64,000 nucleotides of DNA from Isoetes taiwanensis (GCA_021234155.1 JAJEKV010000034.1:5814028-5878027); one strand, 5' to 3'; positions 1 to 11,582 are shown, counted from the stretch's first letter. Made by a program: numbers and translations. The notes: generated by a model not told the origin, from the sequence alone.

Positions 1-984
1 TCATTTTACTAGAAAATGCTATTAATTTACTCAAAAACAACATAATAAGAACTCTTGTAGTCATAATAAGAATAACTAACATAATTGAAAGTGTTTATAT
101 ATGATAGTCGATATCTTATACTCAAAGACCAACAATACTTCAAGATTGAACATTACAATAACAAACTAGCATAAACGAAAATTCAAACCAGTCTTCAAGT
201 CGCCATATATGGAAGAGGTTAACTCCATGTGTGATTGCCACAATGCCGGATATGGCCTAAAGCAAGACTAGAGCATGGGGGCGCTCTGGCTACTGCAGGT
301 AGCCTGCTTCCCTGCCAGGCCAGGAATAGGCTCCTTATTAGCCTTCCATATAACAACAAGCAAAAGGCAGGGTGGACTGATGTCCTAACCATATGAGTCA
401 AAACTCGTTATTAAAGGTTAGTAATCTAACTAAATAGAGCCACATATGTATTCTTTAGTGGTTCGTCCAAAGAAGCTTCCTTTTGGCGACAAAAACAGGG
501 GAGGTGCTACAATTCTCTGTTTAACTAGTGATCGGATATATTGTGTAGATTTATTTGGAATTAGACTGCGTCTGATAATGGTCTGGGATTTTAGTAATTG
601 GAGAAGGGAAATGCCCAAGAATTGGTTGCTAGTTGCAGTTCAAACATAATCGTTAAGAATGCAGGCATAAGTACCAACAATGCATGCAGAGGTCGCTAGA
701 TTTGGCACAGTAATTCTTCTAGATCGGACCAACAGTGGGCTATCTCAGATTAATCTAACAGGGAATGTCTGCAGGGATAATGCGGCCGATAGAGTTCTGA
801 AACACGACTACACTGCTCCTGCGGTTTATTTTAAACCTTCAACAAACGATCTGCATCCGATGTTCATGCAGATCCGGCCAATTTTTGGCCAATGAAACGC
901 TGATGCAAACAGGAGGGTATTTATTTTGAAGGGTGGAAGAAAATCAGATCAGCCACAGTATGTCTACTTTCTGTTTTCTTAGGT
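1..984. other. No gene recognised
   Basis: AT-rich sequence with only short unsupported reading frames on both strands. I see no conserved protein motif, no tRNA-like box and no clear repeat here. It lies upstream of the CGTTTT-rich element and the longin gene. Confidence 0.4.
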
Positions 985-1032
985 TTAACGTTGAAAAAGT
1001 AAGAACAGAAGGGGTTTTGCTACCAAGTATAC

Positions 1033-1196
1033 TGAAAACGGCCGTTTTCTGAGCCGTTTTCTGAGAAAAAAACGAGTTTCTTCTTCGTTTTCAACATCAC
1101 CGTTTTCGTTGGCACCGTTTTCCACTTCTAAAACGGCAAGTAAAAAAAATCCGTTTTTTTTGAAAAAACGGCCAAAACGGCCGTTTTCCGTAACTA
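1033..1196. repeat. Small inverted-repeat element built from a CCGTTTTC word
   Basis: Both ends carry the palindrome AAAACGGCCGTTTT, extended into an imperfect terminal inverted repeat. The interior repeats CCGTTTTC or its complement many times with short spacers. There is no coding potential. The layout matches the element at 37047-37180, whose word is CCGTATTC, one base different. I see no convincing target-site duplication, so calling it a MITE is inference. Confidence 0.55.
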
Positions 1197-1470
1197 TGCT
1201 TTGAACAAGCAACCCAAAAGTTACTATAAAATTATTTTTTGGTAAATTAAATGTAATTTATTTGTAAGATATCCAGACTAAGGTAACATAGCATTGTTTG
1301 AGAGTGGAACCTTTGAACAAGGTACGCGTTGTTTACAAAAGAAAGTACAATTTGGAAGCATTTAAGGAACATTTTCCTTTCTCTTTGGTGAATTGAAATA
1401 GAGAGTTAAATGAATTCAAGAGCTATATGAATTCAAGAGCAAGATACTCATATATAGTATATAGATTGTG

Positions 1471-1560
1471 AAAACATGAGTTCACGATTTGATTTAGCCA
1501 CTTCACCCCGAAGAAGCTAGAGGGCAACCCTCCGTGCGAAGCACCTTGTTTGTTTTCACA
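1471..1560 (+). repeat. Dispersed repeat with GGGCAACCCTCCGTGCG core
   Basis: This stretch matches 37293-37382: both run from a GAAAACATGA start through a TTCAC block to an AGGGCAACCCTCCGTGCG core followed by AGCACCTTGTTT. A shorter diverged copy of the core lies at 13918-13948. The core contains a small hairpin (GAGGG/CCCTC). The function is unknown. Confidence 0.5.
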
Positions 1561-1759
1561 ATGGTCCACGGCCCAAAAAAGACTCCTATCTTAATTAAAC
1601 CCTTTTTTCCCGAATCAAAAAATTTGGTAAAAAAACCATTTGCCAAAGTATCAGCAAATAAACCAAGGGCGTTTGGCAATTTTAACCAAACTAGCATTTT
1701 GGAGACAATACACCCTTTTGTCGCTTGGGGCAACATAGCAAATACAGAACGCAGCCAGA

Positions 1760-3335
1760 ATGTTGATGTGCGTGCTCATCGCCAATTCTTCCGGCAATGT
1801 CCTCCTTGAACGGTAAGTGCAATCCGCTTCATGTACTTTATTAATGCGCTACCATTCCGGTTCGGCTGTCAAATCGAGATGCCATCAAATTTAGATGCCC
1901 AGATCTGTAATTTTTGCATTCTTTCTAGTTTATAGCTCGCTTTCTATCTGTTTACATCAAAGCATAGATGAACTCTCCTCCTTCCATTTAACCCAGCTTC
2001 ATAAATTAATAATATTTTAAAGACGTATAAGTTAAAAGAATAACGCTACAAGGTATCACATTATAGAGTTCTCAAACAATTCAGATACTGAATTAGAAAG
2101 CCATGGTAGATGCAGCAACTGCCTTAAACTACCAATAACCTAAAGACAGAAGAAATTGAAGTCTTCCAAATATCTCCTAGCCCCCTCTCTTTGTTGGGAC
2201 TTATTACATGACATGTTAGATACTGCATAAATCAATAGAACTTGGCGAAAATGCAGCTCATTAACTGCCTTTAACTTACTATCTTAACCACCCTTGTATT
2301 AAATGGTGAGAAAAATGTCCAGGAATCTCAGAAATGCCCTTTTTGTGGCTGCTTACATAATTTTCTTGTTGCAGTTTTCATGGCGTACCGGGAGAGGAAC
2401 GTTTGCATTGGAGATCATTTCTTGTCAAACTTGGCACAGACAACTTGAAGGGTGCTCGAGATGATGAGCCCTTTATTGCATCTCACAAGTATGATTCCTT
2501 TTTGTTGTTATTGGCACTTCTTGTTCTAATAAAAAACATTTCTTTTGCAGGTCTGTATACGTTGTTTATGGCATAATTGGAGATATTTGGATATTTACTG
2601 TTGGCAAAGATGAGTATGACGAATTAACATGTAATTTCTCAGTCCACATGGGAACACATTGTTATAGGCTGCAATGATAAACTTAAGTCTTTCAATGGCC
2701 GCTGTCTTATAAAAAAATGGACCTAAGAACTCTCTTAGAAACGACTGTCAATACCGTGAAAACTAGTTCATATAACGAATAATAGATAAGTTAGCAATGC
2801 TCGTCCAGCCCATGCAACTGTGAGCCAATGATAGAGCTGAATAATGACCTGTTATGTGCCATATTTGTTTACCTTCAGACATGGTAAGATGGGGCGTACT
2901 TAACAAGCCTCACTGAGATGGTAACGTCCAGTAATCTGACTGTGTTGTGGCTTTCTGAGGCATGCAGCCATTAGCCTGCAGTAAGGGTTCACTTTGTTTA
3001 AGCTACCTTTTGTGAACAGTGTGTGAGTAATCTTGTCTTATTTCTAGCAGTAGTGGAAGTTCTTTATTCAATCACTTCATCAATAAAGGAGGTCTGCAAA
3101 AAAGCACCTAATGAGCGCTTGTTTCTGGACAATTATGGGAAAGTGTGTTTGTGCTTAGATGAAATTTGTGCACAGGTACCTTGTCTATTGTGTACTTAAT
3201 TCTCATTATTACCAGGACTGGTTTGTCAAATGTGTCGGTTAACCTTCTATACCTTTTATGCAGGGAATGTTAGAGCACACAGATAAAGGTCGTATAAGAA
3301 GGCTAATAAGATTGAGGCCGCTGGTAGATACTTGA
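1760..3335 (+). CDS. Longin/SNARE-like (adaptor small-chain-like) protein, five exons
   Basis: Five exons can be joined in frame: 1760-1812, 2375-2488, 2551-2630, 3051-3175 and 3264-3335, all with GT donors and AG acceptors, giving 147 residues ending at TGA. The start is the ATG at 1760, where the protein begins MLMCVLIANSSGNVLLER, as expected for the first strand and turn of a longin fold. Later blocks are VPGEERLHWRSFL (about residues 21-33), VGKDEYDEL (about 73-81), NERLFLDNYGKVCLCLDEI (about 102-120) and a basic RIRRLIRLRP tail. These resemble a small plant family of SNARE-like superfamily proteins related to clathrin-adaptor and coatomer small chains, which act in membrane trafficking. 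The exon 4 acceptor is ambiguous: position 3051 gives DELTLVEVL and fits the family better than 3048. The frame is intact, so the gene is probably functional. The exact orthologue is not certain. Confidence 0.8.
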
Positions 3336-3976
3336 GTTCATGTTCTAGCACTGTTGTTAGAGACGATTCAAATTGTTTAATCGATAGAAACAGAAGTATC
3401 TTAGAAGTCACAAGTTTCTAATATGCTGTTCCTGCTTGAGCATTGTTTTTACATGACCTGTGTAAAGGCCAAGGATACATGGTGAGGTTGAGGACTTGCC
3501 GACATAGATTTGAATTTTTTATCTTGCCTCTAAGCTGGCGATATTTTGGCTGTAAGCTGGCGAGAGAACCAATGATCAAGTTTGGAAGGTGATAAACAGT
3601 GTTACTCCAGTTCTGGATGGAATATCTGGAAAGTTCATGAGGTGTCTTGTGACTATGAGCTCTCTGGCATATCTCAAGTTTCTCCATTTGTTCAGAGTGC
3701 TAATTTGAGTAGACTGTAAACTTAAGGTTGAAGCCTGCCCCTTTACATATTGGGAAGTTTGCCATTGATATCGATAGTTATAAGTGAGTGTGAACCTGTA
3801 TATTGTTGATATGGGTAATCTATTGTAAAAGCAGAATGATAAATCCCTTACCATTCCTGTTTGTACCTTCTTTTGCATCCGTATTAGTATACTTTGATGT
3901 AATTAGTTACAGAGAGGATTTGTGGAGATGATTTTGTTATGAATGCTTTTGAGGATATTTTATCATGTAATGTCGT
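3336..3976. other. 3' flank of the longin gene, no further gene seen
   Basis: AT-rich flank that probably includes the 3' UTR of the longin gene. Reading frames on the minus strand (around 3418-3878) show no recognisable motif. Confidence 0.35.
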
Positions 3977-4243
3977 GTGGGTCGAATCCTGCCCATGCGA
4001 AGTGGCAGAGTTTCTTTCACTGAATGCTTACCAAGAAGTGTCCATTGGCATTTCTTCATGTTTTCGTGTACTTCTGCCTGTTCTACCTCTGATTCTGCAA
4101 GTTTCACCTCTGATTCTTGGATTTTACTCGATATTCTGGCCAGAACTTGACCAACTGATGGTCCACTTTCCAGGGTGTCACAGCAGTGCTCCTCTGTGCT
4201 GCTGCGCGTCAGTAATTCTTCCACCCATAAAATTGGACCATCA
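3977..4243 (-). mobile_element. Hairpin-plus-segment module D
   Basis: Read on the minus strand, a hairpin (4158-4243) is followed by a segment (3977-4155). The hairpin arms both read GATGGTCCA...GGGTG when oriented alike. The loop (4188-4210) gives GACGCGCAGCAGCACAGAGG on the minus strand, matching the loop motif of the other modules. The segment ends pair as GTGGGTCGAATCCTGCC (3977-3993) against the complement of 4139-4155, and resemble the GGTTAGGTTCAATTCTG ends of module B. On the minus strand GAATCAGAGGT-like words are repeated inside (about 4082-4140). No protein is encoded. This is the most degraded of the four modules. Confidence 0.55.
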
Positions 4244-4964
4244 CATTATTCCTGTATACAGAACCCCCATTTGATCGGATTGGTTTGTTTGGGCATACCA
4301 TGCAGCCAATTATTCCTTTTTCTCTAGAGCTGTCTCGCAATTTCATACGTTTGGGTCTCATTGATTAGCTGCAAAATTATTCAACACTCCTAAAACATGG
4401 AAAAGGCATTCTCAACATGCTAGCAATTCTCTTAACACGCGCATTAACAAGCAAAAGATCCGAGCCTCGATAACTTAGTCCACCCATGTTATACGTTCAG
4501 CTTAAATAAGGTGAATCATAAGAAATTGGCTCGTGGCTATGGAACATCTTTAGAAACGAGTTGCTAGGTCTCAATCTGCAACGCTGCTGATGAAGAAGCT
4601 TGCCAGCATGACCTTGTGTCATTACTCCATTCCTGATACAAAAGTCCAAGCGCAGCCTAGGCACAAACATGAACCCAAACAGTTCACGGTTGCTAATGTA
4701 AACATGGATAACCAAGACTGCGCATAAGAATTTGAATTGATATTATGTGAAGGTCACTTGAAGGACAGACTAGGATGTGCCCGTAGTTGACTCCTTGGAT
4801 CAGTACCAATCTTTTGATGAGGATTAAATAGCATAAGTTCACACACAACTTTAGTTAAATAGCAAAAGAATAAATTCTTGAATTCAAGCACAGGGTGGTT
4901 AAATTGCGAACCATCCCTTTCCTACCATGTGATCGAAGCCGAATTAGCTCCAATAAGTTTAACT
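4244..4964. other. Downstream flank of the minus-strand PPR gene
   Basis: No independent gene is recognised. On the minus strand the stretch just below 4965 may be the 3' UTR or a decayed continuation of the PPR E-domain region, but no in-frame continuation can be supported. Confidence 0.35.
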
Positions 4965-6020
4965 CTAAAATAGAAGTCTGCTAGAAGCATGAATTCTGCA
5001 AGCTCCAACCAGGGTTCTCCATACAATGGCAGCTGCTTCAAATGGCATGTTAAGAATAAACTCTTCTGCTTCGGAAAGCCATCCAACCCGTGAAAGAACA
5101 TCGATCATGCAGTTGCATTGACCATTTGTTGGCATAATGGCATAGTTGGAAGCCAAACAGTAGTGATGCAGCCCCTCATCCACCAAACCAGCATGGCTAC
5201 AAGCTGAAAGAATGCTAACAAATGTGACAGAGTCTGGCATGACATGATGGAAATGCATCTGTTGAAAAATTCGGAGAGCGTTTAGTCCATCTCCATGATG
5301 ATTATATAAGGCCAAGATGGTGTTCCATGAAAACAGGTTGCGGACAAGCATGATGTCAAACATGCGACGGGCATCATCCATGCTTCCACATTTCCCATAC
5401 ATGGTAACAAGAGCTGTTGCAACAGCAACATCTGTCTCAAAAATGCCCCCTACAATATATCTATGGAGCTTCTTTCCCTGATAAAGAGAGAATCCATTTC
5501 CACATGCATCTAAAAGACTCACAAACGTGGCTCTACTTGGCTGCATACCATCCAGCTGCATTTTTTCAAAGACTAGCATGGCCTGCTCACAAAGACCATG
5601 CTGTGCAAGTGCAGCAATTATGACATTAAAAGAAATCTGGTCTTTTTCTGGGATTTCATTGAACAAAATTTGAGCTTCATCTATACAATTATGTCTAACA
5701 TGTGCTTCTATGATCATGGTCCAGGAGAACACATTCCTGTTACCTAGATTATCAAATACAAAGCAAGCGTCTTGTAAAGCCCCACATTTCCCATACATAT
5801 CTACGAGCAGATTTCCCAAAAATCTCTCTTTATTACAGCCGCGTTTGATAATGTGGGCATGGACGAACTTACCTTCTGGCAGAGCTTTGGAACCGTCATA
5901 TCTTCGGACTAAAGAAGCAAAGGTATCAGAAGCTACCCAAATGCCAGGTCTCAGCAGCCAATCGAGCGATTCCTTCCCAGCACCATGCTTTGCCTGCAGA
6001 ATCCTTAGGCAAATGTTCAT
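4965..6020 (-). CDS. PLS-class pentatricopeptide repeat protein, short (351 aa)
   Basis: PPR proteins bind RNA in mitochondria or plastids, one repeat per base, and plant PLS-class members mostly act in RNA editing or processing. This single-exon frame has the expected pattern: LLVDMYGKCG (about residues 71-80), NVFSWTMIIEAHV (96-108), an ISFNVIIAALAQHG unit (129-142), MQPSRATFVSLLDACGNG (159-176), ALVTMYGKCGSMDDARRMF (203-221) and MPDSVTFVSILSACSHAGLVDEG (261-283). The C terminus starts an E-like motif (IVWRTLVGACRIHASS, 332-347) and then stops, so E+ and DYW domains are absent. The N terminus is basic enough to suit an organelle signal, but the start is the first in-frame ATG and is not otherwise proven. 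The gene may be a shortened family member that depends on a partner, or a recent truncation. Confidence 0.75.
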   Translation of the reverse strand: MNICLRILQAKHGAGKESLDWLLRPGIWVASDTFASLVRRYDGSKALPEGKFVHAHIIKRGCNKERFLGNLLVDMYGKCGALQDACFVFDNLGNRNVFSWTMIIEAHVRHNCIDEAQILFNEIPEKDQISFNVIIAALAQHGLCEQAMLVFEKMQLDGMQPSRATFVSLLDACGNGFSLYQGKKLHRYIVGGIFETDVAVATALVTMYGKCGSMDDARRMFDIMLVRNLFSWNTILALYNHHGDGLNALRIFQQMHFHHVMPDSVTFVSILSACSHAGLVDEGLHHYCLASNYAIMPTNGQCNCMIDVLSRVGWLSEAEEFILNMPFEAAAIVWRTLVGACRIHASSRLLF

Positions 6021-8050
6021 TCCAAGCTAGAAACAATATCCTGATCAGGCGTGTGGACATTTGCAGAGATTAAAACTAAGCGCGAACAAAAAGAGGAAGA
6101 TCACAACACTAGCATTAGGTCAACGTTCACATATAGAAGGCCACTGAAATCCCAGTCTACCATCCTATACTATATGTTCTGTTGATTGTTACAAGATTGA
6201 TAACCTCTGGGATTACCGGGAGCCGCTGTCCTAGCAACAGCTTCAGGTCCAGCATATCTTTCAAAAGTGTCCAAACATTAGCCAAACTTTGTGTGTTTGT
6301 TGCTGTAATTGAAGGTATGCTGCTGATTAATGTCGAAAATATTGGCCTCTATGAACAATTGATTATGTATTAATTCTTACAAGAAATCCATCGCGGCGGC
6401 GCGAACATTTCTTTTGTCCGGCCGCCAGTGCAAAGGCCACCTTGTATATAAGATATTGGATGCAAAAGTTTTGGCACCCTAGGAGGAGAATATGCACTTT
6501 TTTTCATGGTTGGAGACTCTTTTTACATTTATGGGAAGTGCATATTCAAACACTTTGCTAAGGAGTTGATATGGCCTATTGTACAGCTCAAGCCAAGTAG
6601 GATTTAATTCTTATTGTGTTCGTAACATCTCAAGTCATATTGGATTTAATTATATGCATCAATATAGTAGGAAATTGTGGTTTGTGAATTTTCCTCCTTT
6701 TCTTCTAGTAAGGGCCTTGTGACGAATGCTTCTACTATTTAAAGTAATCACTAATTTACTGGATAGCAAATTTGATGATCGTGAGAGTAAAACAATTGTG
6801 ATGATATCTAATCTTTTTTACATAGGTGTACCTTCTAATATTGTTAGTCTATCTGTCACAATTCATTATGTGGACATGTTTAGGAATTAGGATGGAATAA
6901 GTGATGTCCTTGTCAAAATGTGCATGGCCTCTAGTTAGCAGTTAGTGAGGTATTTTGGATGTTGTAGAATATATTTTACCATTACACCCATAAAATTTAG
7001 TTGTAAGAACATGTTAGACATTAAACTACTATTGTGTCATTGCACACTTTATTCATTTCAAATATATCCTCGAAGCCGTTTTATTTTTCTGAAAAATGTT
7101 GGTTTAGTTTCTTTCACCACACCAGCTTTCTCTCTCAGCTCAGTAAAGCCCTGTTTTTGCACAATACGTGTTGTGTAACTTGTTGCCCAAGGAAAAAACT
7201 CTCCAAATCTTTCGGATTAAAGAATTTAAGGGCGTTATCTTTTCTTTGGCTTGCAAGGAGTAGCAGGACAAACTGAGACATGCTTTACAGATTTGGGGGT
7301 ACCAGCATTCATCATTTTTATCATCCTGGCCATTCAAATTAGACGAATAGACAGGCAAAAATAGAGCCAAATCTGCTTCCTGCTGAATTAATTCAAGCCT
7401 TAGCTCTCCACTGCATCGATTTTAGCTATCTATTGCACAGGTTTTGTATTTCTACAGTCTAAGCTTCCTCGAAGATTGAAATCTATAGTTTATGGCGAGC
7501 TATTTGCAATAGAAGTTACCCAAAGGATCACCTTAATCCTAGAGCTGGCAAAAGAAGCGTTGAAGGTCTACACAGTAATCAAAATGTAGGAGCCATAATG
7601 GGACATGATTCGTCATCTGGAGCTATCGCAGATCCAGTCGGCCGCCAGAGAGCGAAAAACCCAAATGTCGCTTGAAGATCTATCTCTCTATTAGTCCGTT
7701 TCTTGATAAACCTGGACTCTCGACTTTGAAACATCAATGTCCTGTAAAATAGTAAACACGATCATTTTGCACTTATTTTGGGCTTCCAGTAGGCTCTTAG
7801 AAACCTTAGCTATGGCCGCAGACCAGATTTGCAAGGGGACACAGTTTGGATCAAATATGCCAAAAATCAAATGTGTCATTATCTAGGTAAAAAGGCATCT
7901 TGGCAATAACAATTACATGAGTTAGATAAGCAAGCACTTCTACCTTCTTTTCGTATAAGAAATGTAAGATTAATAATTGAGATAATTATAATGAAGAAAC
8001 AATATTGATTGCTTTTTTGCCCTGTCGAATGCATCTAAATAACCTATGCT
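6021..8050. other. About 2 kb without a recognised gene
   Basis: AT-rich, with short frames on both strands (for example near 6945-7276 and 7140-7370) that show no family motif. I see no splice-linked conserved exons and no clear repeats. Confidence 0.35.
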
Positions 8051-8178
8051 TGATGAGGAGGTTAACCTCCTCTTCGAGAGGGGGTTACACAAAATAACCC
8101 TCGAGGCTAGCCGACAGGCCGAGAGGGTTATTTTTTAGTGACCCCTGAGAGGAGGAGGTTGACCTTCCTTAACCCCTG
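8051..8178. repeat. Long imperfect hairpin
   Basis: The left arm contains GGAGGTTAACCTCCTC and AAAATAACCCTC. The right arm, reverse-complemented, contains CAACCTCCTCCTC and AAAATAACCCTC. The centre lies near 8105-8120. The GAGGTTAACCTCC word is itself palindromic. It resembles the hairpin halves of the modular elements elsewhere but has no obvious adjoining segment. Confidence 0.5.
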
Positions 8179-8376
8179 ATTTGACCAGGTTGAGCACCGG
8201 AGTTAGGTATTTTTCAAAAATCAGGTTCCTAGCTGCCATATAAATATTTCTCAGCTTGCTTTGTAACTCAAATGCGCTATTCATGATAACACGTAGTTAT
8301 GAACACATTTACCTATAAAGAAGCGCAAACTCATTATGTCCATTTACACCAGTGCTCACCATCTCCATATTGAGAT

Positions 8377-8775
8377 ATGCAGACGGATCCTCAAAGTGCA
8401 AGAGGACAGGCTCTACAGTATTGTCTGCTGAGTGTTATTAAGGATAAGTGCCACACTCTCCATAACTACCCGGCATTTGAACCTATCAGGGCGCGCTATG
8501 CTGAGTTGGTCCCACCTAACCAGCTGTTCTATGTGATGTTGCACATGGTTTCAATGAGGATACTGGGATATGCACACTTAGTTATGCCCTCCTATACTCC
8601 ATTAACATATATCACTGTATAGTTTATGAGCATGCTTATTACTGCTCCTCAAAAGACCTTCCTAGCAGGTGTTTTTTATCCTACACAGTAATACATCTCA
8701 TGTGCTCTTTGTTTGGGTCCAATAGGCCTATTGGTCTTCGTGGACGATAAAAACTCATTTAATTTAATCCTCTTG
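8377..8775 (+). mobile_element. 5'-truncated LINE 3' end
   Basis: The reading CLLSVIKDKCHTLHNYPAF (starting about 8416) matches the C-terminal Cys/His segment of a LINE ORF2, and the decayed LINE at 43330-45130 has the related CQLGVVEDECHTLQNCPTF. Downstream, GTGGACGATAAAAACTC (about 8739-8755) also occurs near the end of the LINE tail at 18838-19126, so both share a 3' UTR. Only the 3' end is left and no target-site duplication was found. Confidence 0.6.
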
Positions 8776-8978
8776 CAACATATGAAAAATTACCTATTTG
8801 TTCAGGTAATCTATGTCTTGTCTACAATTCCCTTGTTTTGCTGAAGAATTACTTCAAAGTTTTGAGCACGTTGTTTCTGGCTGGGTACCATTGTTGATGA
8901 TTGCAAGATGCATGGTAATAAAGAACTAGGGAAACGATGCTTTGGCAAAATCTTACGTGATTTCTGTTATGCTGCAGG

Positions 8979-9058
8979 ATATGTGCTAATTGCAAACATG
9001 TATGCCAATGATTATATGGGAGAGGACTTTGTGAATCGGACAAGTCAATGCATTATGT
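8979..9058 (+). pseudogene. PPR E-domain remnant
   Basis: After an AG acceptor-like site the sequence reads GYVLIANMYANDYMGED, matching the E-domain block (Y-V-L-M-x-N-x-Y-A) of plant PLS PPR proteins. It is isolated and ends soon after. It lies before the PPR repeats at 9790-10256, the wrong order for one gene, so it is probably a separate relic. Confidence 0.5.
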
Positions 9059-9526
9059 AGGATTGTAGTACAACATGTGTAGCAGCTTACAACATTGACC
9101 TCTCTGTGAATTTATGGCTCACAACCTAGCTGGTTTGGGAACAATTGTATCGATGTGAAAGCTGTAATTTGAGCAATCCTTATGTCGTTGATGCCATACT
9201 CATCTCCTTAAGGTTTAATAAAACAAACATTTGACTGTTGGTATGCTTGAAGTATAAAAGAAAAGAAGTTAGGACTAAGAGCATGCAAGTCACATTTTTT
9301 AGCACTTTATGCCTTCAGTGTTTTACAGTAATATGTGTGAGAGTTTGGCAGTAGATCTAAATTTCGGCAGATGGATCTATATGGATATGTGAAAGGGGTG
9401 AGCAAATCTTGGACACCTGCACAAGAATGCTATTGAAAACAAGAGTTTGTCTCATTTGTATTTGTATATCATTAGTTTTGTTTATTCAGGTTGCTAGACT
9501 ACAAAGTAATGCTAGTGGTCACATGC

Positions 9527-9746
9527 GTTTGGTCTAGTGGTAACACACTAGTTCCTTAGCAATGTGGTCTCGAGTTCGAGACCGCCCAGAATCGCACTCG
9601 GTACTGTTGGGGGTCAAATCCCAACAGACGCAATGTAAGGTGGTTGGGGGCAGGGCCCAACCAAGCAATGTAGTGTGGTGTGTGGTCACATGTCCAGTTG
9701 GATGCTGCCTAGTGGCGTGACGTTAAAACTACTATCTATCTATCTA
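9527..9746 (+). mobile_element. tRNA-derived SINE
   Basis: A Pol III A-box-like TGGTCTAGTGGTAA (about 9531-9544) and a B-box-like GAGTTCGAGACC (about 9571-9582) stand about 40 bp apart, as in tRNA-derived SINEs. The body ends in a short (TATC)n tail at about 9732-9746. GTGGTCACATG occurs just before the head and again at about 9682. No convincing target-site duplication is visible. Confidence 0.7.
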
Positions 9747-9789
9747 ATTTTTTATATTTTATGCTTAACATATAATTGCAACAGGAGCT

Positions 9790-10256
9790 TTTGAGACATT
9801 CTGAGATCCTGTTGTGGCACAACATAACGAAGGCATCCTTGAACTAGAATGTTTTAATCTCGTGAGAGGCCAGGCTGTGGTTCCAAGTGAGGTCACATTT
9901 TTGAACATGTTGAAAGCATTGCTAGCATGCACAGATGCAATATATCAGGGAAGATGCATCCATGAGCAGATTCTCCGCTAAGGTCATCAATCTGACCATG
10001 TTGCAGAAGAGGCCCTTGTAGATATATATGTTAAGTGTGGGCGCTTGGAAGAGGCAAAAAACGTGTTCAAGAGATTGCCAACATAAAGCATAATTTCATG
10101 GACTATGAGGATTTCAGCCTTTGCTCAACATGGAAAAGACTACCTTGCCTTAAAATACTTTCCAATTATGCAATGTGAAGGGACAAATCCAAACAAAGTC
10201 TCACTAAATCCAGTCATGGCATTCTATCCATCATCTAAGTTTCTAAGATTTCTTTT
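9790..10256 (+). pseudogene. PPR gene relic with in-frame stops
   Basis: One frame reads VVPSEVTFLNMLKALLACTD, GRCIHEQILR, a stop, then ALVDIYVKCGRLEEAKNVFKRLP, another stop, then IISWTMRISAFAQHGKDYLALKYF and GTNPNKVSLNPVMAFY. These are successive P, L and S motifs of a PLS PPR protein. Two in-frame stops and loss of both gene ends make it a pseudogene. It lies directly downstream of the SINE. Confidence 0.75.
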
Positions 10257-10673
10257 TAATTGCAAGGCTATAATTTCAAGGTCTGATAATCCATTTAACA
10301 TCAATAATGCGATACTATCTACATGTGCATTTCAATAATTGGAAAACCAACCCTGCCTCTTCATACATTTTGGAGATAATGTTGGTAAAATGCATTCCAA
10401 GCAAAATGGTCAAGTTCATTGCCACTATGATTGGACTTCCATATCTATAGATGGTAGATTTTGCCTAGACCCCATTTTTTAGGTAGGCTTATTGGTGTGA
10501 ATAATATAATAATGATCGAGTCTAAATCAAATATGTAGCAAAATAACAGGGGGTTCCAGGGGGATTTGATATAGATATAATTCTTGAAACCATAGACCAT
10601 ATCCCAAAAACAATTCAATGGGTTATTATAAAAAAAAACATGGATTTAAGATAAAAAATAGTCACATTAGCTC

Positions 10674-10750
10674 ACTGGTTAGATTGGTTAAAGTAGTCTT
10701 ATTAGGACATTGAATTATTTTGGTAGAGGTTCGAATCCCCGTATTTCATA
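10674..10750 (+). repeat. tRNA-like sequence, probable SINE head or tRNA relic
   Basis: TAGCTCACTGGTTAGA resembles an A box and GAGGTTCGAATCCCC is a good B box and T arm. The segment before the A box cannot pair with the bases after the T arm, so a functional tRNA is unlikely. Confidence 0.45.
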
Positions 10751-11582
10751 TTCTAAAAGCTTAAGCAAAACTGTATAGAGGCTCCACATACTATCAAAAC
10801 CTTAGGCAAACTCGTATTTGACATCTTAAAATCATAGGCGTCCCCAATCATAATTGAGCATAATCGAAACGAGAGGTGTCCAGAGGCTCCAATATACAGT
10901 CTGGGCCGTAGGATTGACAGATCCGACGACTGTGGTAGTCCAGGGTGCATGTATGTATTTTCTACATGGATAATAATGTACAAGTTAGTAGTGACAATGT
11001 ACAAATTGTGACATCATGGGTACATTTGTTAGTATAGATAGGAAGAACAAACAACAGAGATTGCAGGGCTAAGAACCTTAGTGGAAATTTACCGTCAAGT
11101 GATCCTTCTACTACTTGCTTGTGACTAGAATATACCTTCCATATTGTTCTAATGCATGTTTTGGAGTTGCGTAATTGGAGAAGAATGGTTGTGGACGATT
11201 GCATCTTGCATTACTGATGGGTTTTTTTTACAGAACGTCTCACAAACCGTTGGATGGGTCAGCTCTTCATAATGAGCACAAATAGCGAAGCTAAAATACT
11301 ACATTTTTGTAAGTGGCTCGCCTACTTTCTGGGCGTAACTATGGCAATCATTGCTAGGGTGCCATCCCCCTGTATTCCCAAATCCGTTCAGTTCCTTCCT
11401 TACTATCTCGCCCTTCCTCATTTTCACTCAACACTATTCAGCCACCTCTCATAAATTCAATGTTCTTTTCTGGTCAGTCACAAACAATTCATGATTTGTT
11501 TTCTAGGACACTGTTAACTGCTTTTGTCATGTACATTTGGTGGTGGATATCTGTTTTGGGGTTTTATCAAGCTTGATAAACT
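10751..11582. other. No gene seen; one GGCCGTAGGAT motif
   Basis: No coding features recognised. CTGGGCCGTAGGATTGAC at about 10901-10918 resembles the CCGTAGGAT word of the large foldback at 61018-63117. Short frames here have no family motif. Confidence 0.35.

Noticed and set aside
8377-8622. Independent 81-codon gene
   Set aside because: Its motif and 3' flank match LINE sequences elsewhere in the window.
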